A program made the translations under genes and the position numbers. 37,806 bases of DNA from a virus, in IMG/VR virus record IMGVR_UViG_3300042907_001071, positions 1 through 37,806 of that record, one strand, 5' to 3'. Positions within the stretch are counted from its first letter, which is position 1. The number at the start of each line of letters is the position of its first letter. A model generated the notes under the pieces. It had not been told where the DNA came from. It saw only the letters and a program-made list of their open reading frames with translations, and ran no database searches. Below, one piece after another: positions 7,629-16,596 of the stretch.

Positions 7629-8873
7629 ATGGCTAATACCCTCTTAACAAGTTCGATCATTCAAAAAGAAGCTTTAATGATTCTTCAGAATGAACTGACT
7701 TTCACAAAAAACGTAAACAAAGAATATTCTGATGCTTTCGGCAAATCAGGCGCTAAAATCGGTGCTACGGTCAATGCTAGAAAGCCCCCTCGTTATGTAG
7801 GTCGTTCAGGTCAAGCGCTTCAAGTTGAAGCCTCAACTGAAAACTATGTACCAATTACTTTAGATACACAATTCGGTGTTGATATTTCATTCTCAACAGC
7901 CGACTTGACTCTGCACATTGATGAATTTGCAGCTCGATTCCTTAAACCTGCGATGGCGACGATTGCCAACAAGGTTGATTACGACGGCTTGCAACTTTAC
8001 AAAGACATCAACCGTTATGTAAATGCCGGTGCTGGCTCTTCGACTTATGGCACTTCTGGTACATTAAACGGTGGATCTGCAACCGTTGCCCAGGTACAAG
8101 GTCAAATCCTAACAGCAGGCGCTATCTTAACTGAATCAGGTGTACCCATTGATTCACGCGGCTTAGTGCTTGATCCTTTATCGCAAGTATCAGCAGCTAC
8201 ACCTATGCTGGCACTGTTTAACCCACAAGCAAGAGTATCTTCTATCTTCGAGAAAGGCTCCATTGGCGCAAGCACATTGGGCTTTGATTGGGCGGCTGAT
8301 GCAAACGTCGGTAACTTTGTGCCAATGGCGGCTGGTTCTGTAACTGCATTAACTGCGGCGCCTGCTTCGGGTGCGTCTGCTATTGCTGTGACTACGACTG
8401 CGGGTACTGTGCCTAAAGGTACGATTGCTACTATTGCTGGTGTGTTTGCCATCAACCCACAAAACAGACAGTCAACAGGTCGTTTGATGCAATTTGTAGT
8501 AACCGCTGATACGGCTGTCACTACAACTGGCACATTGCCTGTTTATCCTGCTTACATTCCATCCGGTCAGTTTGCAACTTGTTCAGGTACGCCTACAGCT
8601 ACAGCAGCGGTCAATATTTTGGCATCGGGTGCTATTGGTGGTACGGGTTCAAGCCAAAACTTAGCGTTCCACAAAGATGCGTTCACTTTAGCCACCGCTG
8701 ACTTGATCTTGCCACAAGGTGTGGATATGTCAGAGCGTGCTAACTACAACGGCATATCAATGCGGATGGTCAGACAGTACGACATCAACAGCGACATGAT
8801 GCCTTGTCGTTTCGATATTCTGTACGGCTTTAAGACTGTTTACCCAGAGCTTGCGGTTCGCGTAGGCGGTTAA
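7629..8873 (+). CDS. Major capsid (coat) protein, P22 gp5-like
   Basis: The 414-residue protein fits the P22 coat family (HK97 fold). Its N-terminus MANTLLTSSIIQKEALMIL, the ARKPPRY segment, FSTADLTLHIDEFAARFLKPAM (in parts) and the end ...RFDILYGFKTVYPELAVRV are characteristic. An inserted Ala/Thr/Gly-rich stretch (about 235-330) corresponds to the surface-exposed telokin-like I-domain region. It is followed by a terminator at 8885-8907, which would keep later genes at lower levels. The upstream twin hairpins may help raise its expression. Confidence 0.92.
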   Translation: MANTLLTSSIIQKEALMILQNELTFTKNVNKEYSDAFGKSGAKIGATVNARKPPRYVGRSGQALQVEASTENYVPITLDTQFGVDISFSTADLTLHIDEFAARFLKPAMATIANKVDYDGLQLYKDINRYVNAGAGSSTYGTSGTLNGGSATVAQVQGQILTAGAILTESGVPIDSRGLVLDPLSQVSAATPMLALFNPQARVSSIFEKGSIGASTLGFDWAADANVGNFVPMAAGSVTALTAAPASGASAIAVTTTAGTVPKGTIATIAGVFAINPQNRQSTGRLMQFVVTADTAVTTTGTLPVYPAYIPSGQFATCSGTPTATAAVNILASGAIGGTGSSQNLAFHKDAFTLATADLILPQGVDMSERANYNGISMRMVRQYDINSDMMPCRFDILYGFKTVYPELAVRVGG

Positions 8874-8884
8874 TAACCCATTTT

Positions 8885-8907
8885 GCCCACTGTCATGGTG
8901 GGCTTTT
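8885..8907 (+). terminator. Intrinsic terminator after the coat gene
   Basis: GCCCAC (8885-8890) pairs with GTGGGC (8898-8903) around a 7-base loop, followed directly by TTTT (8904-8907). It starts 12 bases after the coat stop codon. The short U-run suggests partial termination, leaving read-through for the tail genes. Confidence 0.75.
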
Positions 8908-8923
8908 AACTTAGGAGGCTTCA

Positions 8924-9262
8924 ATGCCAGATTTATACAATGGCGGGTTATCGGGTTCAATGCCTATAGCTACTTACACCGCTACGCACCAAATCAACGG
9001 TGGTACTGCTATCCCTGCGAACTCAGCCGCAGCGGTACAGAACATCACTTTTACCGGCCTAGCTTTAGCGGATGGCAATGTGGCATTTACTTGTCGTGAT
9101 GCGTTAGTGATTCCAAAAGGCTTGTCATTGACTTCTGCGGTAGTGACTGCGGATAACACCTTGAGTGTGCAATGGCGTAACACGACCTTAGCGGCTATTA
9201 CGCCACCGGCTTCTGCTACTTGGACAGCCGTCGTGTACAAGCCATTCTTTTTGGTTGACTAA
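8924..9262 (+). CDS. Small virion protein, possible decoration or head protein, 112 aa
   Basis: A strong AGGAGG (8913-8918) precedes ATG 8924. The protein is compact and beta-rich (SAAAVQNITFTGLALADGN, then VTADNTLSVQWRN and PPASATWTAVVYKPFF) with no charged tails. Small beta proteins encoded directly after a coat gene are often capsid decoration or stabilising proteins, and that is the likely role. Its strong ribosome site and its place just after a leaky terminator suggest a moderately abundant structural product. No named family is recognised. Confidence 0.5.
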   Translation: MPDLYNGGLSGSMPIATYTATHQINGGTAIPANSAAAVQNITFTGLALADGNVAFTCRDALVIPKGLSLTSAVVTADNTLSVQWRNTTLAAITPPASATWTAVVYKPFFLVD

Positions 9263-9307
9263 GTTCACCCCTAGCCAAGGACGGCTAACTTATTTCGAGG
9301 CAAGCGT

Positions 9308-10534
9308 ATGCAGCATTACCAAGACGTTATATTGGACCGCTCAGGAAACGTAGTGATTGGCGCACAAATCACAGTGACTAATCATTTAACTGGTGCAGTA
9401 CAAGCAACGTATAGTGATGTTGATGGGCTTTCGCCTAACAACGTGATCCTGACAAATACGCTTGGCACGTTCAGCTTTTACATAGCAACAGGACGTTACG
9501 ACATAGCCGTTAAAAAAAATGGCACAACAATTGCAAGTTACATTGATTTATTCATTAATGTATACAGTCAAACATCATCAATAAACGACCCTATATTTAC
9601 GGGATTATTAACGGCCGATAACATTGCCTTAACAAACTCATTAGCCGCTCAAGATATTACTGCCAGGGGTGGTATCACTTGTTCGTCTTTAAATGGCGGT
9701 CAGTTAGCGGGGCTGCGGAATCGGATTATCAATGGTTCGGCTATGATTGCTCAACGAGGGTCGGTGGCATTAACTGCGTCAGCTTTGTATGCTAGTGATA
9801 GAGTTTTAATGTCTGTGTTAGGCGGTACAGGAATAACAGCAACTGGCTCGTCATCAGTTCTTGGTGGAACTGCGTCTGGTTTCGGTCATTTTATAACAGC
9901 TTCATTTACAAATGGGCAGCCACTATTTGCTCAGAGAATTGAAAGCGCAAACTGTTTTGATTTAAACAGTAAAACCATCACAGTGTCAGGTAAATTTTTC
10001 CAAAATACTGGGGCATCACAAATTATTCAAGTAAGAATTAGTAAGCCGACAACAACAAAAGACACTTTTTCCGCAGTAACGATTCTTCAAACTTCAGCAG
10101 CAATAACCATACCAAATGGCACAGGTACACCAACAGCGTTTAGTGCAACTTTTACTCTGGGCGCTACAGATGCTTCTCTAGGGTTAATTGTTGAAGTTTA
10201 TATCGCAGCAATAATAACCCAATCAGTCGCAGCACTTTTTGCTATTAGTGATTGGCAACTCGAAATCGGCTCAGTCGTAACGCCCTTTGAACAAAGACCC
10301 TATGGTATGGAATTAGCTTTGTGCCAGCGGTATTATGTTTCATCTCGTTTTTTTATTTCCGGAGTAGTAGCTTATGTTGCATTGCCGACACCAATGAGGA
10401 TTAACTTATCAAGTGCAGTTATTACCGGAGGAGGGGCGGGATTTGCTTTAGCTGATGCAAATACAGCAACAGGCATGATTTGTTTTCAAACGGGAGCATC
10501 AGGGCAAACGATGGCTATATCAGTGGAGCTATAA
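9308..10534 (+). CDS. Tail fibre protein, 408 aa
   Basis: GAGG (9297-9300) precedes ATG 9308. Residues 1-90 form a Cna-B/carboxypeptidase-regulatory-like sandwich (DRSGNVVIGAQITVTN, TGRYDIAVKKNG), a common virion-attachment start. After a short linker comes LRNRIINGSAMIAQRGS (about 137-153), a hallmark of phage fibre C-terminal domains, ending with VTPFEQRPYGMELALCQRYY (about 327-346). The family binds host surface structures. The following gene overlaps by one base and is the likely assembly partner. The position between coat and gp4-like genes is another departure from P22 order. Confidence 0.75.
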   Translation: MQHYQDVILDRSGNVVIGAQITVTNHLTGAVQATYSDVDGLSPNNVILTNTLGTFSFYIATGRYDIAVKKNGTTIASYIDLFINVYSQTSSINDPIFTGLLTADNIALTNSLAAQDITARGGITCSSLNGGQLAGLRNRIINGSAMIAQRGSVALTASALYASDRVLMSVLGGTGITATGSSSVLGGTASGFGHFITASFTNGQPLFAQRIESANCFDLNSKTITVSGKFFQNTGASQIIQVRISKPTTTKDTFSAVTILQTSAAITIPNGTGTPTAFSATFTLGATDASLGLIVEVYIAAIITQSVAALFAISDWQLEIGSVVTPFEQRPYGMELALCQRYYVSSRFFISGVVAYVALPTPMRINLSSAVITGGGAGFALADANTATGMICFQTGASGQTMAISVEL

Positions 10535-10884
10535 TGTATAAATTATATAAAAATGCAGCAATCAGATTATCTGATAACGCTTATGTGGGCATAGAAAACC
10601 CTGAATACCTCACATGGCTCGAAGAAGGCAACACGCCAGAACCTGCTGATATTCCACCCGTCATTATTCCAACACTAACGATGCGCCAAGCTCGACTTGC
10701 ACTTTTAGGTGCTGGACTACTAGACGAAGTTGAAGCGGCTATCACTACGACTGAGAATCGAATATGGTGGGATTATTCGACAACGGTTGAAAGAAGTCAT
10801 CCGCTTGTTAATGCAGTGCTGACGGCTTTGGGCAAGACCGAAACAGAGATGGATGATATGTTCATAGAGGCCAACCTGATATGA
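10534..10884 (+). CDS. Tail fibre assembly/chaperone-like protein, 116 aa
   Basis: I start at ATG 10534, which overlaps the fibre stop and has GGAG (10525-10528) upstream. The protein begins MYKLYKNAAIRLSDNAYVG and continues ...LTWLEEGNTPEPAD, then MRQARLALLGAGLLDEVEAAI and WWDYSTTVERSHPLV. This layout is shared by many small proteins encoded next to phage tail fibres and thought to help fibre assembly. The C-terminal half is a helical bundle. It overlaps the next gene by four bases. Confidence 0.6.
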   Translation: MYKLYKNAAIRLSDNAYVGIENPEYLTWLEEGNTPEPADIPPVIIPTLTMRQARLALLGAGLLDEVEAAITTTENRIWWDYSTTVERSHPLVNAVLTALGKTETEMDDMFIEANLI

Positions 10885-11612
10885 CAATAATAGCGACTTC
10901 ATTAGTCAGCAATACCACCGCGTTAGACATTATCAATGCGTCTTTGCGTTTGCTTCAAGTTAAAAATGATGACGTCGTATTAACTGCTTCAGAAGCCAAT
11001 GACGCGCTTGAAGCATTGAACATGATGATTGACGGCTGGTCGAATGAGTCGCTGATGTTGAGTCATATCACGAAAGAATCATTTACCCTGACACCTAATC
11101 AAGTCAGCTATTCGCTTGGTGCGGGCGGTGATTTCAACACGGACCGGCCGGTTAGCGTCGAAGCGGCTACCATTACCATCAATGGTGCTGATTTCCCCGT
11201 ACAGCAAATGGCGTTTGATGATTGGTCAGCTATTCGCCTTAAATCACTAGCCACCGGATACACAGAATACTTTTACGTTGATGAGACGTTTCCATTGTCT
11301 ACCGTATATCTTTACCCTATCTCAACGATAGCCTCAACACTGACGTTATATAGCAGAAAGCCATTTGTCGGCTTTGCGAATCTAACCGATCAAATTACGC
11401 TACCACCAGGTTACACTCGTGCTATGAAATATCAGCTTGCCTGTGAGATAGCCTCTGAATATCAAACGACCGCAGGACAAGATGTTCAAACCCTAGCCAT
11501 GACAGCGAGAGCAGGGCTTAAGCGTGTTAATAAGCGACCTATTACTACTCAAGTTGATCCTGCATTAATGGCGAGTGGTCAGCAGCGATTTAATATATAT
11601 CGGGGAACCTGA
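10881..11612 (+). CDS. Head-tail adaptor / tail accessory factor, P22 gp4-like
   Basis: The 243-residue protein has the P22 gp4 family start (ALDIINASLRLLQV), then ALEALNMMIDGWSNE and FTLTPNQVSYSLGAGGDF. gp4 monomers attach below the portal ring after packaging and form the first tail section; in P22 itself gp4 also has a peptidoglycan-cleaving activity, which cannot be judged here. The place between coat and gp10-like genes, apart from one insertion, matches P22. It overlaps the preceding gene by ATGA, and the next gene starts on its last base. Confidence 0.85.
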   Translation: MTIIATSLVSNTTALDIINASLRLLQVKNDDVVLTASEANDALEALNMMIDGWSNESLMLSHITKESFTLTPNQVSYSLGAGGDFNTDRPVSVEAATITINGADFPVQQMAFDDWSAIRLKSLATGYTEYFYVDETFPLSTVYLYPISTIASTLTLYSRKPFVGFANLTDQITLPPGYTRAMKYQLACEIASEYQTTAGQDVQTLAMTARAGLKRVNKRPITTQVDPALMASGQQRFNIYRGT

Positions 11613-12862
11613 TGGCAACACTAGCTGATTGGTTTAAATCGCAGACTAAAGATTATGGACAGCTTAAAGATGCTTACCCTAATGCGAAAAAGTTTGGTAG
11701 CGCGTTAAAGCAAGGTGTCAGCAAGCTAGTGCCGACCAATGAGGACTTTCAATCGCCAGAGAAGATGGGCGAGTGGAGTATGGCGGCAGCTATGAACGCA
11801 CCGATGGGGTTAGCGGTTAAGGGGTATGGTAAGGGTAAAGAAATTGCTGATATTTTAGATAAAAAATACGGAAATAATATAGATGCCGATATATCAGGAA
11901 GCAGCAAAGGTTTGACGCTTGATAAAATCATTGTTGATAAGGAAAAAAGAAATCAAGGTTTAGGGTCAAGTTTTTTGCAAGATTTAACTCAATACGCTGA
12001 CTCAAGTCAGCAGCCAATGAGCTTAACAGCGGCTGGTGATTTTGGTGGAAGCAAAGCAAAGCAAATTGATTTATATAAGCGATTTGGCTTTGTAGAAAAT
12101 AAAGGGAAAAACAAAGATTATTCTATTTCTAATAATATGTATAGAAATCCAATTCAAGGGCAGGTCATTAATAACCCAAACATCAACACTGGATTAAGCA
12201 ATAATCTTGCTGATTATGTTGGCTCTCATACTGCCCCAATGAAAGGCGAATCAACAGCTCCTTTGCATGACTTAGCGTCTATTTATCCAGAAGATATTTA
12301 TAGCAACAAAGCAGCACAATATTATGGAGATTATGGTGGATCACATCCTATGGATAGGGAGTCAATTAATGCCATGCACGCCGCCAAAGGCAAGCCAGAT
12401 TCATTAGTGACAATGTTTAGATCCGTTCCTAGTGAGCCAACTATAGAAAAACAGATAGCGCTTTTAGAAAAGCAGAAAGCCTACATTCAGAAAAATGGAA
12501 AAGTACCGCCTACAGCCAATACTAATTTGGATAGAAGTGATTATTATGATGACATTAGCAATCAATTAGATAACTTGTACGCTATGCCACCACAACCAAC
12601 ACAAGCCAAGCCAAGCATCAATAATGGTGACTGGGTAACGCTAAGTAAGGCTTATGCAAAAGAACACGGACAAGCTCATTTAAATAATAACTACAAAATT
12701 CTTAGCAAAAAAGTACCAGCAAGAAAGTTATTTACTAACGCTGATTCAATACATGAGTTTGGCTATGATGAAAGCGGAAAAGCTAATTTGGGATTATTAG
12801 GTGGCATGGCAGGAGCTGGAACATTAGGTGCTTATTTGTACGGAAACAGGGGTGATAGATAA
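11612..12862 (+). CDS. Putative GNAT acetyltransferase / ADP-ribosyltransferase fusion, 416 aa
   Basis: Residues 93-163 look like a GNAT fold. LDKIIVDKEKRNQGLGSSF matches motif A, including the R/Q-x-x-G-x-G/A acetyl-CoA loop, and LYKRFGFVE matches motif B. Residues about 205-388 resemble a phage ADP-ribosyltransferase-like domain: APLHDLASIYPEDIYS, then VTMFRSVPS (candidate Arg at 270), GDWVTLSKAYAKEHG (339-353, in place of the STS strand) and SIHEFGYDE (candidate Glu at 382). The end is a glycine-rich hydrophobic helix (393-410). The gene lies between two head-tail connector genes, so the protein may be packaged and ejected to act on host targets. The DNA is visibly more AT-rich than its neighbours, suggesting acquisition. 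Activity is inferred. Confidence 0.6.
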   Translation: MATLADWFKSQTKDYGQLKDAYPNAKKFGSALKQGVSKLVPTNEDFQSPEKMGEWSMAAAMNAPMGLAVKGYGKGKEIADILDKKYGNNIDADISGSSKGLTLDKIIVDKEKRNQGLGSSFLQDLTQYADSSQQPMSLTAAGDFGGSKAKQIDLYKRFGFVENKGKNKDYSISNNMYRNPIQGQVINNPNINTGLSNNLADYVGSHTAPMKGESTAPLHDLASIYPEDIYSNKAAQYYGDYGGSHPMDRESINAMHAAKGKPDSLVTMFRSVPSEPTIEKQIALLEKQKAYIQKNGKVPPTANTNLDRSDYYDDISNQLDNLYAMPPQPTQAKPSINNGDWVTLSKAYAKEHGQAHLNNNYKILSKKVPARKLFTNADSIHEFGYDESGKANLGLLGGMAGAGTLGAYLYGNRGDR

Positions 12863-14304
12863 TGCCAGAAATTAAGCTTTTTGGCCTTGGTCAACAATCT
12901 AAGTCGACTAATATCACAGCGGCACATCGGCTTAATTTGTATTACGACATGCAAGTTGATGTTGATAAATCACAGGTAGTGGCTTACAACACACCCGGCT
13001 TAAATCTGTTTACCAATCTAGGCGCATCACCCACACGCGGCATGCACTGGTTTGAAGCTTACAATATTCTTTGTGTGGTTCAGCGTGGCAATCTGTTTAT
13101 TGTGGCGGCTGACGGTACATCAACACGCTATACACTCTCCATTACTGATCTTGAAGGGCGTGTGTCAATGGCTAATAATGGTAGCGTTGGTCATCAGCTT
13201 TGTATTGTTACCGGCACAGCGGCTTATATCTATGATGCGGTATCTCATGCAATAACCAATATTTTAACGACAGGTGCTAATCCAATACCTTACGCGGCTG
13301 ATACCGTTACATTCCTGGATGGCTATTTCATCACTAATCGCATTGCTACCGGGCAGTTTTATATTTCCACTGTTTATGATGGTTTAAGCTGGCAGGGACT
13401 GAACTATGCCACAGCAGAATCTAATCCTGATGACTTGGTCGCAGTGGCAGCCGATAAAGGCTATCTCGCATTGTTTGGCACAAGTTCGATTGAATTATGG
13501 GCAAATACCGGCGATCAAGCGTTTCCATTCACGCGCGTTAATGGTTCACCCACAGAGAGTGGCTTGGCTGCACGTTGGTCATTGGCACGCTGTTTAGGGT
13601 TTCATACCGGACTGTTTCGCAATAAACAAGGCGCTATGTCGGTATGTCAGCTCCAAGGCTATCAGTTAATACCGATTTCTAGCGTGGATATTGATTACCT
13701 GTTCAATAACTACGCGACGCCCAGTGACGCCGTCGGCTTTGGTTATTATCTCAATGGTCGGGCGTTCTATCAGATTACGTTCCAAGCTGAGGGAAAATCA
13801 TGGTTGTATGATTTTCAGTCAGGCGCATGGTCACAACTAAAATCATGGGGCATTAGCCGTCATACCGGTGACATGGGTGCAGGCTTTGGCACAAATTACA
13901 TTGTGTCTGATTACGACGATGGGCAATTATATTATTTAGATGCTGATGCGATTACGGATAACGGGCTACCGATTGAACGTGAATTGACTAGCGGACATAT
14001 CTTTTCAAGCAGTCGCAACAATATGACGATCAGGCGCTTAAGGCTGGACATGGAGGGTGGCGTAGGATTGATTTCAGGGCAGGGTGCTAATCCTACCATT
14101 ATGCTACAGATCAGCCGTGACGGTGGGCATACTTGGGGCAAAGAATTATGGACGACGTTTGGCAAGATAGGTCAATATTTAAGCCGAGCTGAGTGGCGAC
14201 GTCTGGGAATGTCGAGAGACTGGCTGTTTAAGTTACGCATTACTGATCCGGTTAAGGTGGTGATGATTGCTGCGATAGTCGAAGCGCAGGAGTTGCAGTC
14301 ATGA
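12862..14304 (+). CDS. Tail hub / packaged-DNA stabilisation protein, P22 gp10-like
   Basis: The 480-residue protein is close to P22 gp10 in length and position. It has a repeated beta pattern consistent with a propeller (ILCVVQRGNLFIVAADG, LALFGTSSIELWANTGD, FRNKQGAMSVCQLQGYQL) and closes with ISRDGGHTWGKE. gp10 binds beneath gp4 and plugs the portal channel, keeping packaged DNA inside. The start overlaps the preceding gene by one base and its stop overlaps the next start as ATGA. Confidence 0.85.
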   Translation: MPEIKLFGLGQQSKSTNITAAHRLNLYYDMQVDVDKSQVVAYNTPGLNLFTNLGASPTRGMHWFEAYNILCVVQRGNLFIVAADGTSTRYTLSITDLEGRVSMANNGSVGHQLCIVTGTAAYIYDAVSHAITNILTTGANPIPYAADTVTFLDGYFITNRIATGQFYISTVYDGLSWQGLNYATAESNPDDLVAVAADKGYLALFGTSSIELWANTGDQAFPFTRVNGSPTESGLAARWSLARCLGFHTGLFRNKQGAMSVCQLQGYQLIPISSVDIDYLFNNYATPSDAVGFGYYLNGRAFYQITFQAEGKSWLYDFQSGAWSQLKSWGISRHTGDMGAGFGTNYIVSDYDDGQLYYLDADAITDNGLPIERELTSGHIFSSSRNNMTIRRLRLDMEGGVGLISGQGANPTIMLQISRDGGHTWGKELWTTFGKIGQYLSRAEWRRLGMSRDWLFKLRITDPVKVVMIAAIVEAQELQS

Positions 14305-14519
14305 AGATACCCCAACCGCCGGACCGAACACCGATACAAGGGGAATTACCGCTGGCATGGGTGCAGTATTTCTCACAACTCACTGACTATTTAAGCTCCA
14401 TCCCAACCAGTCATGTATTACTTAAAAATTACGCCAATGATGCAGCGGCAGCGTTAGGTGGTATTCCGGTCAATGGCTTTTATCGTAACGGCTCAATTGT
14501 GATGCAGAGGGTGGTCTGA
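14301..14519 (+). CDS. Small virion-module protein, 72 aa
   Basis: ATG 14301 overlaps the gp10-like stop. The short protein begins with prolines (MKIPQPPDRTPIQGE), has a helix WVQYFSQLTDYLSS and ends AAALGGIPVNGFYRNGSIVMQRVV. The ending is a pattern I associate with small conserved phage proteins near tail genes; the function is unknown. P22 encodes its tail needle (gp26) at this position, but this protein is far too short and lacks the long trimeric coiled coil, so it is not a needle in the usual form. Confidence 0.55.
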   Translation: MKIPQPPDRTPIQGELPLAWVQYFSQLTDYLSSIPTSHVLLKNYANDAAAALGGIPVNGFYRNGSIVMQRVV

Positions 14520-15001
14520 TGGATTATTTCAATTTACCGGCAATAGCAAACAAATACAACAAAGACATTGCTGCGCTATCTAATATACAAAAGATAGAGT
14601 TAGCAGAATATTATTTAAAAAGCTTTGTTGCAGGTTCTGAGCAAACAGCAAAAGAATTACCGCTTGAGCATTTTATTTGCAACAAAACTTATACACGGCA
14701 AATCACTTTACCTAAAGACATGCTGTTAACCGGGAAAGTGCATAACTTTGACCATGTCAGTATTTTGTCAAAAGGTGAAGTCAGCATTATGACTGACGAA
14801 GGTATTACTCGCATAAAAGCCCCTGCAACATGGATATCAAAGGCAGGTACTAAGCGCTTAATTTATGTGCATGAAGAAACAATATGGGCCACGATTCACC
14901 AAAGTGAAAATACGCTTATAGAAGATTTAGAGAACGAGATAGTGCATGACAGCAATTTATCTTGGATTAATGAAACCAGTTTATTAGGAGCTATACAATG
15001 A
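14519..15001 (+). CDS. Cupin-like phage protein, 160 aa
   Basis: Residues about 58-130 match a small cupin fold: YTRQITLPKDMLLTGKVH, then HVSILSKGEVSIMTDEG, APATWISKAGTKR and HEETIWATIHQ. Proteins of this type occur in many phages close to tail or ejection genes. Histidines at the expected metal-facing places (KVHNFDH) are present, but a complete metal site cannot be confirmed, so it may be a structural cupin. It overlaps both neighbours by a few bases, so it is made along with the ejection proteins. Confidence 0.65.
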   Translation: MDYFNLPAIANKYNKDIAALSNIQKIELAEYYLKSFVAGSEQTAKELPLEHFICNKTYTRQITLPKDMLLTGKVHNFDHVSILSKGEVSIMTDEGITRIKAPATWISKAGTKRLIYVHEETIWATIHQSENTLIEDLENEIVHDSNLSWINETSLLGAIQ

Positions 15002-16581
15002 CTTTTGCAGCAGTAGCAGTGGCGGGCGTTGGTGCAGCCGGAGCAATCGCAAGCGGGGCAATGCAATCAAGCGCAAATGGCAAAGCCGGTAAAGCAGCGG
15101 CGGCAGGGGCGGCAAATGCAACTAGAGCCATACAGCAAGGTGTCGGTACGGCGCGTGCTGATATGCAGCCTTACGCAGACACAGGCGGCTCTGCAAATCG
15201 AGAGCTTGCTTATCAAATGGGATTGGATCAGCCTAAAACACCCACGCCAACGAGTTACGCATTAGGGCAAAGTGGCGATCCTTTGTGGGATCAGGTTCTA
15301 AAAGGTAGTGAGCTTGACCCTGCTTGGGTTAATTCAATGTCAAATGCAACAGGCAACTCTGGTTGGGATGTCAGCCCGCAAACGTCTGAAATCTACAAAG
15401 GCTTATCTGCTAAGTATCAAGCGCTAAAAGCCAAGCAGGGCGACACATATCAAGGGCAGGGGGAAAAAGGTAGCTTAAATGATACCTATGACTTGGCGTC
15501 GTATAAGAAAGATCCTGGTTATACACCCGTAACGTCTTTGGCGTTTGGTGAAGAACAATATAAGAAAGACCCCGGCTATGCACCAGTAACTTCGTTGGCG
15601 TTTGGTGAAGAACAATATAAGAAAGACCCTGGTTATACGCCAATGACGTCTTTAGCGTTTGGTGAAGAACAATACAAGAATGACCCAGGCTATTCGCCCA
15701 TGACGTCGCTTGATTTTGGCATGGAGCAGTACAAGAATGACCCCGGCTATACACCGATGGTCAATTCATTAGAGGAGTTGCAAGCAACCCCAGGCTATCA
15801 GTTTCGATATGAACAAGGGATGCAGGGTGTTAATAATTCAGCGGCTTCGCGGGGTTCTTTGCTCTCTGGGCGACAGCTTAAGGATGTTAATGATTATGCG
15901 CAAGGAATGGCGTCAACCGAGTATCAAGCAGCATTTGACAGGGCGCAAGGCTCGTATGATAAAGCGTTTGACCGAAATATGACAAAGGCTATTAACTCGC
16001 GAGCATTTTATAATGATGCGTTTAATCGAAATACCTCGAATTTCAATAATTCTAGGGCGTCTTATATGGATGCGTTTAATCGAAATACATCAAATGCCAC
16101 TAATTCTAGAGCATTTTATAATGATGCGTTTAATCGAAATACCTCGAATTTCAATAATTCAGAAAATGCGTACAACAGTGCGTTTAATCGAGATACAACC
16201 AACAAAAATAATGCGTTTAATCGCTTGCAAACAATGGCTAATAACGGGCAAGCAGCGGCAGGCGCTCAAGGCAATTATTCAATGACCGGCGCTGCAAATA
16301 TTGCCGGTACAGCATCAAATCTGGGCAACACCAATGCCGGATTAGCGTTAGCTCAAGGGCAAAACAATGCCAATATGGTGACAGGCATAACTAATAGCAT
16401 TAATGACGGCATGGGATACTATAAAGCCAATAGCGGCGGAGGAAGTAGTAGTGTGCCATCGGGCGGGTATGTAGGTGGAGCAACCAACGCCCCTAATATT
16501 TCTAACAGTCAAAACTTATCTGGTAGCAATATGTGGAGTCAAGGCTCTATGTTTCCCAGCAGCATGAAAACTTTTGCATAA
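14998..16581 (+). CDS. DNA ejection (injection) protein with tandem repeats, 527 aa
   Basis: The N-terminus is a hydrophobic Ala/Gly segment (AAVAVAGVGAAGAIASGAM), typical of ejection proteins that enter membranes. Residues about 168-255 hold five copies of a 19-residue repeat (YKKDPGYTPVTSLAFGEEQ). A conserved phage block follows (TPGYQFRYEQGMQGVNN, SAASRGSLLSGRQLKDV, then YQAAFDRAQ). Next come five 18-residue repeats (NDAFNRNTSNFNNSRAFY type, about 320-405) and a Gly/Asn/Ser-rich tail. The position matches the gp7/gp20/gp16 set of P22. These proteins leave the capsid first and help DNA cross the envelope. The exact P22 counterpart is unclear. Confidence 0.75.
   Translation: MTFAAVAVAGVGAAGAIASGAMQSSANGKAGKAAAAGAANATRAIQQGVGTARADMQPYADTGGSANRELAYQMGLDQPKTPTPTSYALGQSGDPLWDQVLKGSELDPAWVNSMSNATGNSGWDVSPQTSEIYKGLSAKYQALKAKQGDTYQGQGEKGSLNDTYDLASYKKDPGYTPVTSLAFGEEQYKKDPGYAPVTSLAFGEEQYKKDPGYTPMTSLAFGEEQYKNDPGYSPMTSLDFGMEQYKNDPGYTPMVNSLEELQATPGYQFRYEQGMQGVNNSAASRGSLLSGRQLKDVNDYAQGMASTEYQAAFDRAQGSYDKAFDRNMTKAINSRAFYNDAFNRNTSNFNNSRASYMDAFNRNTSNATNSRAFYNDAFNRNTSNFNNSENAYNSAFNRDTTNKNNAFNRLQTMANNGQAAAGAQGNYSMTGAANIAGTASNLGNTNAGLALAQGQNNANMVTGITNSINDGMGYYKANSGGGSSSVPSGGYVGGATNAPNISNSQNLSGSNMWSQGSMFPSSMKTFA
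15502..15786 (+). repeat. Five in-frame 57-bp tandem repeats
   Basis: Units begin at 15502, 15559, 15616, 15673 and 15730, each 57 bases, coding for YKKDPGYTPVTSLAFGEEQ and variants. The first three units are closest to each other; the last decays after about 36 bases. Synonymous differences between units show that the repeat is not brand new. Unit number could vary by slippage or recombination without breaking the frame. Confidence 0.9.
15964..16233 (+). repeat. Five in-frame 54-bp tandem repeats
   Basis: GCGTTTAATCGAAATAC-type units recur at 15964, 16018, 16072, 16126 and 16180, exactly 54 bases apart, with a partial unit at 16213. They code for an 18-residue AFNRNTSNFNNSRAFYND motif, probably an extended or helical rod. 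This array lies in the same gene as the 57-bp array and is unrelated to it in sequence. Confidence 0.9.
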
Positions 16582-16596
16582 CTAATAAGGTTAATT

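Noticed and set aside
8102-8533. 143-codon minus-strand frame opposite the coat gene
   Set aside because: Ala/Val/Thr-rich shadow of coat codons; no start signal.
15410-15754. 114-codon minus-strand frame opposite the ejection gene
   Set aside because: It stays open only because the 57-bp repeats on the other strand are in frame; the product repeats the same shadow motif.
15502-16233. Regularly spaced repeats as a CRISPR array
   Set aside because: Units are contiguous, in frame and diverge by codon; there are no unique spacers and no cas genes.
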